A program made the translations under genes and the position numbers. A stretch of 64,000 nt of DNA, from contig JAHLKG010000019.1 in NCBI GenBank assembly GCA_025526995.1, positions 186,001 through 250,000 of the forward strand, in the 5' to 3' direction. The stretch comes from Powellomyces hirtus. Taxonomy: Eukaryota > Chytridiomycota > Chytridiomycetes > Spizellomycetales > Powellomycetaceae. This document shows positions 9,696 to 18,597 of the stretch, piece after piece (the first letter of the stretch is position 1; each line of letters begins with the position of its first letter). The notes beneath the pieces were generated by a model. That model searched no databases. It had not been told where the DNA came from and saw nothing but the letters and a program-made list of their open reading frames with translations.

Positions 9696-10343
9696 CTCTC
9701 CTCGTCTAGGATCAAGATGTGCTGGATCCTGCTGATATTTGGGTTCGAGTCCCAAGTCTTCTTTGAAGATCACGTCTCGTGACACTTTGACCTTGTCAGT
9801 GATAGGATCCCAAACCAGATACCCCTTGGTACCTGAGGGTTGAGCATAGCCAACCAAGTAAGCCTTCTTCGCTCGATTCCCCATTTTATCGCGTCCTTTG
9901 CTTGTTAGAACGGAATACGCCACGCAACCGATACGCCGAAGGTGGGCGACATCAGGACGTCGGCCAAATAAGATCTCATGCGGCGTCTTCTTGTTGATGC
10001 GGTTGTACGTAAGGGAATAGATGTATCCAGCCGCTACCAGTAGAGCAGGCCAGAATCTTCGAGGTAGTTTCGTATCCGCAAAGGTGGCGTGGACCCTGTC
10101 CAGCGCCGTGCGATGCCATCGTTCGGCAATCCCGTTTTGCTGACTCGAATAGGCCGCGGACTTTTGATGAGTGATACCATTTTGCAATAGGTACTCTAGA
10201 ACCTCGCCAAAGTATTCGGTGCCTCGATCCGTACGTAGGATCTTGATTTGTGGGTCAGTCTGTTTCTCAATCCAAGCCTTGTAGATGAGAAACTTGTCGA
10301 GTATGACTGCTGAGTCCTTTGAAGGAATAGGGAAAACAGTCAC
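9684..10343 (-). pseudogene. C2 integrase core
   Basis: This 219-codon frame holds most of the copia integrase catalytic core: ILRTDRGTEYF (second Asp), then SQQNGIAERWHRTALD (Glu). It continues into the C-terminal part (FGRRPDVAHLRRIGC, then KAYLVGYA). The first catalytic Asp region lies upstream of 10343, in sequence not in this frame. Family placement is firm from gene order. Confidence 0.8.
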
Positions 10344-10455
10344 GTATCTGGATGTGTGTTCAATGAACTCCAGCGAATAGCGTGATCCTTCGTAACCAGG
10401 GATGCGAAATGGTCCTTGTAGGTCTGAATGAATCAGCTCACAGATCTCCCTGGTT

Positions 10456-11328
10456 TCAACTGTTACCAGGGGAGAATGGAAGACGAGCGGCTTTTCCTAA
10501 CACGCAGGCTTCACAATCTTTGAAGTCGCTTAGATCCCCCACTACGGACCAACCGTCCGTAACCGATGCCATCTTCTCCAGGACGTGTTTGCCAACGTGT
10601 CCAAGACGAGCATGAGCGAGTGTAGGAGAGACTTCAACATTGCATGCTTCTGAGTCTGAGCACAGACTTTCAGACAGCAGCGTACCTTGCAGGTAATACG
10701 CGTTGTTGCAGCGTACGCCTTTGGCAATTTCTTTGCTGTCTCGCGTGAAAATGACGTCTCCATTTGACTTGAAGAGCACGTCAACGCCTTGATCGTTGCA
10801 TTTTGCTACAGATACGAGATCTCGTCGTAGTCCTGGCACATGCAGGACTCCGCCCAACTCGAGCGGATTCAGATAGTCGTTAACTTCTACTGGTACCGTA
10901 CCTCGAACTGTAGAGGGGAGTGATGTTTTGTCGGCAAGCATAACAGCTCTGACATCACTGTACACGGTTGAGTGATCCAAGGTCGCTTTGTGAGGTGTCA
11001 TGTGGTCCGTAGCGCCAGAGTCGATGAGGGCTTCATACGGTTGTTCTTGGCGGACCCAGACGTGTAATGCTTCCACAGCATTTGTGCTAACAGCACCATC
11101 AGACAACTGCTTCGTCTTGTTCTTCTCCATCTCGGATTTGAACTTCTTTAACACTTCGCACTCCTGTGTTTCGGTGTTTAGGGTCTCCACAGGCCCAACA
11201 ACCCAACTTTTGTGATTGTTGACCTTTGTTTGATGGAGTAGATTCCTTATCCTTCTTGCCGTTCGTTGACTTCTCCCCGTGGTTCTTGCCACCCTTTTGT
11301 TTCTTAGAGGCGTCAGTGTGTGCGGCAC
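10456..11328 (-). pseudogene. C2 protease and pre-integrase domain
   Basis: The frame encodes the copia aspartic protease (LIDSGATDHMT) and its downstream strand region (LGGVLHVPGLRRDLVSVAK). The pre-integrase zinc domain follows (ARLGHVGKHVLEKM, then C-x2-C in CEACVLGK). It overlaps the gag frame ending at 11099 in another register, so a frameshift separates Gag from protease. Confidence 0.8.
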
Positions 11329-12628
11329 CTGGTCGCGTATCCGTTGTGGTCCCGCTAGGTTTCTTAGCCATGTTGGCGGCGATCCTGGATGCAGCGGCCT
11401 GTAAACTGCTCAAATCAGTTATGTTTTCTTCATTAGCCTGAACCAAGGCCGCGAGGTCTGGTGTTAGCACGTTGATGAAGTAATCCTGAAGGACGTAATC
11501 CGGTGTTTTCGGCAGAGAAAATGCCAGCATGTTAAACTGAGTGATGTACTCATCCATGCGGCCTTTGGGACGCAATTCCCAGTAATTTCTGCAGCGAATC
11601 CCTAGTGTGGTTTTGTGGCGCGAACCGCGCCAGAAGGGCGGACCTAAAACCGGTGTTGGTTCTTCCTGAATCAACGTCTTCAAAGTCATGCCACGTCGTA
11701 ATTTCGTTCCTTTTATTTGGTGAGAGCGACTGCCACCAAGTGTATGCCCATCCTGTGAGTTTCGTAGCCACAAAATCTACAAGAAACTCGGGCGGAACCA
11801 TTTCGTACTTCACAACCGTCTCAATCTTGTCGATGAACGTTCGAAGTTTGACCATATTGGCTTCCCCGTTGTAAGATCCAATATCTTTCAGCTGTTCCAT
11901 CCACGAAAGCCTTCGCACCTCGACTGTCGACGATTTTGGTCGTCACGCTGTGTATGCTCGATGTCGGTGATGTAGGGCGGCGTTCGAATGGAGAACGTTG
12001 GTATTCCTGTTGAGCTCCAATCTCCTGATTGTACTCTATCCACGGTGCAGCGAACCCGTCCTTGCAAGTGGGTGATGGTGTGCGTACGCTGCCGTTGCGC
12101 CTGTACGTACTTGAGGGTTGACCTGGACTATTCACATCCTGATCCATGCGCCATTTCATTTGGAGCATTTCCGTTAGTTGGGCTAGAGAATTCTCCAGCC
12201 TATCTATCCTATCCACGTCCGCCTCACGCGGGCGGACATGCACGGTGTTCGCTGATTCCCCACTTGGGAATGCCGCTGGAAGTACTGTAGTTGATCGTTC
12301 TGTGATCATCTGTACTGCTTGATAGGGGACGGGTATCGACCTTGCCATCGTGTCGGTCGATGTTTCGGGTACGCCCTTCCAATGCGTCGTCGCTCTCGTT
12401 GGCGTTAACGCTCAAAGGCGTTGGCTCTGCCGGTGTATCGTTACCGGCAGATTTCCCTCCATTGTCTGGTGATGTCCATTCACCAGGCACTCGTGCGCTC
12501 TTCTTAGCGGCACGTTCTACGGCTCGTTGTAGCGTATTGGACCCTGGGGTCTGCCGACCCGTTAGGCGTCTTAACATACTACAAGTGTACCGGGGGCTCG
12601 TTTCGTTGCCTACCATTACAGGGCTCAT
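11099..12628 (-). pseudogene. C2 gag, split over three frames
   Basis: The first ATG (12628) lies inside the primer binding site. The reading then passes through successive frames: 12628-12224, then 12348-11821, then 11918-11550, then 11773-11099. The capsid part is recognisable from FVATKLTGWAYTWWQSL and MDEYITQFNMLAFSLP. A zinc knuckle begins CWACGDPKHRN but its last Cys falls in another frame. At least three one-base shifts are needed to read it through. These may be real decay or indel errors in the assembly. Confidence 0.75.
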
Positions 12629-12632
12629 AACC
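12619..12632 (-). other. C2 primer binding site (half tRNA-iMet type)
   Basis: On the minus strand GGTTATGAGCCCTG abuts the 5' LTR. It is exactly complementary to the anticodon arm of initiator tRNA-Met (CAGGGCTCATAACC in yeast), not to a tRNA 3' end. Drosophila copia is known to prime from such an internal half-tRNA. Confidence 0.8.
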
Positions 12633-12873
12633 TGTTGGTCTGAGAGTATCTGAGTAGATGATTGAGGAAGCTTTTAGGGTAGTTGACTGAGCAGAACAAC
12701 GAAGTAACTTAATCCCGCTCTATTGGAGAAAAAGAGAAAAGTCCCCACCAATATATTAAGTGTGGAAGGAAAACTACTTATATCGGAGTTGATCACGTGG
12801 GTTCACGTGATCGCGTAATACGCCTTGCGATGGCGCAGTTGTGACTCGATGACAGAGTCTGTACGTGCTAACA
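12633..12873 (-). repeat. C2 5' LTR
   Basis: This is the partner of 6684-6924, identical except for one base. It is flanked by GCCCA at 12874-12878. The inner end abuts the primer binding site, and the palindrome with CACGTG cores is at 12791-12812. Confidence 0.95.
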
Positions 12874-13063
12874 GCCCAATCGGTGATGCCAGAGGGTTCC
12901 TTCGTTGACAGGAGAAGAGGGACCAGAACCAGCCCCAGAAGAAGCCGCCAAAGCAGCGGCGACGGCGGCATCGGCGGATGGTGGCCCCAAGGGGGCACCA
13001 TCCTCGGCATCATCCGATGCCTTTGGGGCGGCCGGCCCCCCACCACAGCACCCACAACTCTCA

Positions 13064-13122
13064 CTCTCCAGTGGGGGGCTGGCCAGCCCCAAATTGGGGC
13101 GGCCAGCCCCCTCACTGGAGAG
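13064..13122. repeat. GC-rich 59-nt inverted repeat
   Basis: The segment begins CTCTCCAGTGGGGGG and ends CCCCCTCACTGGAGAG, with GGCTGGCCAGCCCC facing GGGGCGGCCAGCCCC around an AAATT centre. It would form a long, nearly perfect hairpin. It lies in a GC-rich insert (about 12880-13165) between C1 protease and pre-integrase. Confidence 0.85.
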
Positions 13123-13164
13123 TATGGGGCCGGCCCCTCCGACGTGGCTTGGAGCGGGGTAGAA

Positions 13165-15050
13165 CGCGTGACCGAGATGCCGGTAGCGTCTGTTGACAGG
13201 TTGAGCGCTTGAATCGATGTATTGGACGCGTGTGTTGGTACATTGGACGCGTTTGTCCATTTTGTCAATTCGGTAGATGTATTTTTCGACACGTGTGTCG
13301 GTACATTGGACGCGTGTGACCTTGAGCGAGTTTGAGTAGCAAAAGCCATCGGAGTTGGCGAGATGTCATACATTCCTCGAACAAGAGGTATGGTGATGTC
13401 GTTCGTAGTGCCATTGCAGTCTTGAATGATAGCGCTCTCATCTTCAAAGGTGACTCTCTTTCCATCTTTGGCGAGTGCGGAGACCAAGATGAGAGTCTTG
13501 GCGAGCTTCGGAATGTAGAGAACATCTGTGAGGGGTACATCTCCATCTGGAAGCTTCAAGATAGCGTTCCCTTTTGCTTCGGTATCAAGAAAGACGTTGT
13601 TTCCAAATCTGACGCGCGTTGAGTGCTCTTCGTAGGATTCGAGAATGGAAATGTCATTTGTCATGTGCTGTGAGCAGCCCGAATCCAGGTATGCCAATGT
13701 AGTGGCGTTATGTGCTTCTGCAATGTGGGCATTAGCAGCGGGTTTTAAGGCTTCGACTGCCTTGGCTTTGAGGGGACAATTGAATGGGGTATGTTCATTC
13801 GAATTGCATAACCAACAGGGGAAGTTCTGTCTCTTCTTCAAGTCTGTGGTCTTCTTCGCGTCGGTCTTCTTGTGACTTGAGCCGTCTTTCTTTGAAGGTT
13901 GGGCTTCGAGCGCGATGTTTTCGCTCTTTTTGGCGAAACGGTTGTTTTGATTACTCTTGTTACTTCCGTTATCCAGACTCTTGGCAGCTGCCATGAGACC
14001 ATGGAGATCCTTGAAACTTTGAGTTCTGACGAGCAATGCATGATGTTCATTCATTCCGCAAAGATAGAACCACTTGTAGATTTCGAACGGCACCTTCAAG
14101 GGGATCTGACTTGTGATCTTCGTGAATGAGATATTGTACTGCGAGATGGAATGACTTCCTTGTCGGAGTCTTTCAAGTTGAGTGAGCAAAGTCTCTTCGT
14201 GATCGGTTGGTTGGTAACGCAAGAGGAAAGGAGGCTTGAAGGATTCCCAGTCTGTGATGGGCTCCACCATCCCTTGTTCGGCATCTTTCTGGTGATTACA
14301 ATACCATTGTTTTGCTTTGCCAGAGAGCTTCGTGAAGATGAATGAGAGCTGTTCTTCTTCAAATACGGGTTTCAGGCAAAAGACTAGAGTGAGTTGATCA
14401 ATGAAGTCGGCAAGTTTTGAGAGATTTCCCGTCCCGTCGAATGTAGATACTGCATCGATCGCAGATTTGAAGTATGCGAATGATGTACATTGTGCGTCTC
14501 GATCATTGCTCTTTCTGCTGCTCGTAGTTGTTGTGCTCTCCGTTGGGGAAGACGGACGAAAGTGAGGGGCAACTGGGGCTTCAACTTCGCCGTGAGTAAT
14601 GTGTTGATGTAGAAAAGGGTACTCAAGGCCCGCTTTTGGGCTTCTCATCGGTGAAACGGCCATAGGATGACCGCCGATATGAGGCTTTTCGTACTTCTCG
14701 GGTTGTTGATGGGAAGTTGATGTAGCGAGAGGGTTTGAACTAGTCAATAAAGTCCTTTCCAACCTGTCCATCCGATGGTCGAGCTTTTCGTCGATTTCCA
14801 TCTTGAACCTCTGCAGAATTTCCATGACAATGTCAGTCGGTACTTCGGACGGTACTATCGCCGAGTCTGCATGAATTTCTCCATGATTCATCTCATCCAC
14901 ATCGGCATCTGCGTCGTGGGAATCATGGTAGATCGAGGCATCGATATTAACGTCTTCTTCAACGTCAGGACCCTGTTGGGCTTCTTGTGTGGCTTGACGG
15001 GCTTGTTGGCGGGTCTGCACTCCTTGAATGGGAGATCTTGCAGTCGGCAT
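13165..15050 (-). pseudogene. C1 copy A Gag and protease
   Basis: From ATG 15050 the frame encodes a Gag with an acidic coiled N-terminus, a capsid region (KLSGKAKQWYCNH, then RLRQGSHSISQYNISF) and a perfect CCHC knuckle (CWLCNSNEHTPFNC). The copia protease follows (LAYLDSGCSQHMT, then LTDVLYIPKLAKTLILVS). The frame stays open into the GC-rich insert. The pre-integrase motif just before the C2 junction (GTLWHHRLG) is in a different frame, so one shift must occur within 13160-13260 or the insert itself. Gag and protease share one frame, as is common in copia. Confidence 0.85.
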
Positions 15051-15151
15051 CTTGACGGTGTGCTCGGTACTTTCTTGGCACTTGAATTTCGACGGAAGAC
15101 TTGTAGTTTACAGGTTTTACAAAGGGAGAATGATTCGAATTCGACCGGTCT

Positions 15152-15165
15152 CAGGGTTCATAACC
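15152..15165 (-). other. C1 copy A primer binding site
   Basis: On the minus strand GGTTATGAACCCTG adjoins the LTR. It matches the initiator-tRNA anticodon arm complement with one mismatch; copy B (16062-16075) matches perfectly. Confidence 0.75.
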
Positions 15166-15531
15166 TATTGGAGATATCGGCACTTCCAGTACTTTATTGG
15201 AATTGCAGAGGATTGGCCGAATTCGATGTGGCCTCCAGTATACTTTGTAAAGGGGAGTTACAGAGCTCTTCTGTGATGCAGTTGACGATGTAGCGTTGTC
15301 AGATGCACGGAGATGTAATGTATGTGCATGTATTTCTTGTCTTAAAGTCTTATCGGTAATGTCTCGCTTTGAGCGTTCTAATCTACTTTTTCTCCAATCA
15401 CGTGATCACATGTGATCCAATTCAGCTCTTAGCGTTACCGGTATGGTGGTCACACGTTCTAGTTGGAGAATCCAAGTAAGGATCTAATGTAAGGACCAAA
15501 CGTTGAGTACGCAAGTCTCAACATTCCAATA
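15166..15531 (-). repeat. C1 copy A 5' LTR, 366 bp
   Basis: Terminal inverted ends TATTGGA and TCCAATA bound the segment on the plus strand. The inner end abuts the primer binding site. Most copia LTRs start TGTTGG and end CCAACA, so the TA...TA ends are a variant. It is homologous throughout to 16076-16444. A CACGTG-rich palindrome is at 15397-15416. Confidence 0.85.
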
Positions 15532-16444
15532 CTCAAGGCCCGCTTTTGGGCTTCTCATCGGTGAAACGGCCATAGGATGACCACCGATATGAGGCTTTTC
15601 GTACTTCTCGGGTTGTTGATGGGAAGTTGATGTAGCGAGAGGGTTTGAACTAGTCAATAAAGTCCTCTCCAACCTGTCCATCCGATGGTCGAGCTTTTCG
15701 TCGATTTCCATCTTGAACCTCTGCAGAATTTCCATGACAATGTCAGTCGGTACTTTGGACGGTACTATCGCCGAGTCTGCATGAATTTCTCCATGATTCA
15801 TCTCATCCACTTCGGCATCTGCGTCGTGGGAATCATGGTAGATCGAGGCATCGATATTAACGTCTTCTTCAGCGTCAGGACCCCGTTGGGCTTCTCATGT
15901 GGCTTGACGGGCTTGTTGGCGGGTCTGCACTCCTTGAATGGGAGATCTTGCAGTAGGCATCTTGACGGTGTGCTCGGTACTTTCTTGGCACTTGAATTTC
16001 GACGGAAGACTTGTAGTTTACAGGTTTTGGGAAGGGAGAATGATTCGAATTTGACCGGTCTCAGGGCTCATAACCTATTGTAGATATCGGCGTTTCCAGT
16101 ACTTTTTCGGAAATGCAGAGGATTGGCCGAATTCGATGTGGCCTCCAGTATACTTTGTAAGAGGGGGTTACAGAGCTCTTCTGTGATGCAATTGACGATG
16201 TAGCGATGTCAGATGCACGGAGATGTAATGTATGTGAATGTATTTCTTGTCTTAAAGTCTTATCGGTAATGTCTCGCTTCGAGCGTTCTAATCTACCTTT
16301 TTTTCTCCAATCACGTGTTCACACGTGATCCAATTCAGCTCTTAGCGTTATCGGTATGGTGGTCACGCGTTCTAGTCGGAGAATCCAAGTAAGGATCTAA
16401 TGTAAGGACCAAACGTTGAGTACGCAACTCTCAACATTCCAATA
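15532..16444 (-). mobile_element. C1 copy B, 5' fragment
   Basis: This is a second C1 copy, about 910 bp from copy A in register, consisting of an LTR (16076-16444), a primer binding site and the first 544 bp of the internal region. It stops exactly at the outer end of copy A's LTR, as expected if copy A inserted into copy B's gag. Gag starts with ATG at 15960, but an early CAA-type codon is TGA here and other substitutions are present. The remainder of copy B should lie left of copy A's missing 3' LTR. Confidence 0.8.
16076..16444 (-). repeat. C1 copy B LTR, 369 bp
   Basis: Homologous to 15166-15531 with scattered substitutions and small indels. It has the same TATTG start and CCAATA end, and a CACGTG palindrome at 16310-16329. 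The right flank (CTTTC) is host sequence. Confidence 0.85.
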
Positions 16445-16977
16445 CTTTCACTACCCCTATTCCCATGGAGGCGAATTTTTGTTTTTTAGGTTCTGTTTTC
16501 AGTTCAACACAGATACGATCCTATTCACAATAATATTCGTAAATAACGAACAATGAAACCTAGAATTGCGTAGATAGTGACCTCAGCTTATCCGTTCATT
16601 CTTTCAAATCTGTCAGTCAGCCACCACCTGTCTAGTTTCTTGATATCCTCTGCGCATCTTGGTGCAGTGTAAAAGGCCATATATCACAACACAGTCAAGT
16701 TGGCAGTGTGTCGATCGCAGCAATTAATCTCAATGATGCTTTGAATACTAGAATTTTGTATGAGCAAATGCAAATTCATTACTGTACACTGTTCTAACTG
16801 CACAACATTCTTTCACACATTTTAATCCTGAAAAAAATCAATAGTTGGGTTGAACGACTTCAAGTGTCTTTTGGATTGGATCGACATACAAAGTATCAGT
16901 ATCAATGAGTGACTGACGGTGGATATGGATCTTTCAGAGTAACTTGACAAAGTGAGAGGTGTGAACAGAACTTGGTG
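16445..16977. other. intergenic, retrotransposon block to ureF
   Basis: AT-rich spacer of 533 bp. I see no reading frame, repeat or RNA gene. It presumably holds the ureF promoter. Confidence 0.5.
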
Positions 16978-18195
16978 ATGGAGCCGTCCAGCACACTGTC
17001 AATAGGGCAGGTAGGAATGCCTGCGTATTACGCGCAGGCCTCGCGTCAAGAATTCGAGACATTCCCCCGCCTCCGCATGGCGGCGACGGCACTGAGGATG
17101 CGGGAAGACTGGCTGCTATGCATGATATCCGATTCGGCCCTCCCGACGGGCGGGTTTGTTTCGTCAGGCGGACTCGAAGCCGCCGTTCAAGCCGGTCACG
17201 TCACCTCCTCTTCACTCCTCGCCTATCTGAACGCCTCGGTCCATTCCTACGCCCATTCAGGGGTGCCGTATGTTCGCGCCGCATGGCAGTGTTTGGAGGA
17301 GAGTCGGGCAGGGGAGGGGATTGATTTGGATGGGATAAGTAAATAACATGTCAGAATTCCAATATAAGTAACCGCCCTGAATGTCTGCCGGTGCTCACAT
17401 TCTGTCGCCTTGAATTGTTTTCTTGCGCGAATAGTTTCGAAACTTACCGGGCTGGACCACGGCTGTGACGTCTTGACAGGAACAAATCACATCGCACGGC
17501 GAGCTTCGAGGTAGCACACCCATTTCATATAGCGAAAACCCACATATCATGTTTGCAGCCGCACGACCCACTCCTTGTCTCGATTTGCCCAGAGCACAGG
17601 GCGCCGCGTATCTGACCCTCGCCGTACGCGGCTTTCCCACAGAACGTGGCATTGTTATCGTCAAAGCGTTCAAGACTGAAGTCCGAGTAAGAACCCATTC
17701 ATTAGCTTCACCTAGCACTACATCCAGTCCAAGTATTCATGGCTTGTCTGCTTGTTTGCTAGGCGTCCAGAACACCCGGTCATTTGGTATTGTGTTTCAC
17801 CATTGTATGCTGGTGTCTGGGCATACCATTAGGTACGCGAACATACCAACATCTCGAAGAACGCATAACAGTACTCAAGGTATATATTCACAGATCGAAC
17901 AGAACATCTTCTCGTCTTCCTCTACGTCAGATCCCTGCTATCAGCTGCGATCCGGCTGAATCTTGTAGGACCGTATCAAGGCCAGCAATTGCTACTCGCT
18001 CTCCAGAAGGAGGTTGAGCACGCGTTACGTTTGGTTCAGCGTCGAATGGAGGGTCATCACATCCCACAACAATCTCTAGCTGGGCCAGATACCATTTCGA
18101 TTGCTGCTGCTACGTCAGCGTGTCAAACATCCCCCGTTGTGGATATCTTGCAAGGCCTCCATGGTCAGCTGTATTCTCGCATGTTCAATAGTTAG
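16978..18195 (+). CDS. ureF: urease accessory protein UreF
   Basis: Five exons (16978-17338, 17435-17510, 17593-17686, 17763-17832, 17894-18195) join in phase to a protein of 300 residues. UreF acts with UreD/UreG to insert nickel into urease in the cytosol. Family signatures are SDSALPTGGFVSSGGLEAA in exon 1, NHIARRAS across exon 2, then RAQGAAYLTL, GHLVLCFTIV, and LLSAAIRLNLVGPYQGQ in exon 5. The start is the first in-frame ATG; Met 17014 is an alternative. No urease or other accessory gene is nearby. It is convergent with the M13 peptidase gene. Confidence 0.9.
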
Positions 18196-18597
18196 GAGCG
18201 ATTGGGAGAGCGTATAGTTGTAAATAGAAGGATAGATACGGGTTTTCGCGAATCCCGCTCTGCCTTCATGAATCATGGGACAAACCTGGTCGCATAAACC
18301 CCAAAACACAAACATATATACATATGCACGCACGCCTATCCGAGGGGATCAACAAGAGTAGAAGAAAGAAAGCAAAGTGTTGATTGTCTGATGTTGACGC
18401 AGAAAGATAGCAGGCGATCCACATATATGTACACTGGTGTGTAGAAGATACGCAAGGGGGGTTAAATACGTCTTCAACTACGCCGTGGTGGGAATAAAAG
18501 ATATGACAAGAAAAAGTAGTGAAGCATACTACAAGGAAATCCCAATCCTACCGCCGGTGGGTATGGTTTTGTAACTCGGGATTGGTATCCGCGGAAT
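18196..18597. other. intergenic, convergent 3' ends
   Basis: 402 bp between the stops of ureF and the M13 peptidase gene. No frame or structure seen. Confidence 0.5.

Larger units (their letters stand above)
6684..12873 (-). mobile_element. complete Ty1/copia element C2
   Basis: A 6190-bp minus-strand element is bounded by 241-bp LTRs that differ at one position. GCCCA target duplications flank it at 6679-6683 and 12874-12878. The order is gag, protease, integrase, chromodomain, RT, RNase H, which is the copia order. A primer binding site adjoins the 5' LTR and a purine-rich tract adjoins the 3' LTR. Near-identical LTRs indicate a recent insertion, yet gag-pol is split over several frames. 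It interrupts C1 copy A. Confidence 0.95.
5398..15531 (-). mobile_element. Ty1/copia element C1 copy A, split by two insertions
   Basis: This minus-strand element has its 5' LTR at 15166-15531, gag-protease at about 13200-15050, and integrase, chromodomain and the start of RT at 5398-6683. Copia C2 (6684-12873) splits it at the pre-integrase motif: LWHHRLG ends at the right junction and HPGTHIMKQL resumes at the left, with GCCCA duplicated. The gypsy element splits it again within RT at 5397/5398. The rest of RT, RNase H and the 3' LTR must lie left of the window, beyond the gypsy element. All three integrase catalytic acidic residues are visible, so C1 may have been competent before it was interrupted. 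Confidence 0.9.

Noticed and set aside
12774..13160. Open continuation of C1 gag-protease frame into the C2 LTR
   Set aside because: It crosses the insertion junction. The true pol frame at the junction (LWHHRLG) is different.
14620..16444. Simple tandem duplication of 910 bp
   Set aside because: The boundary falls exactly at an LTR end and the copies differ at many sites, which fits insertion of one C1 copy into another better.
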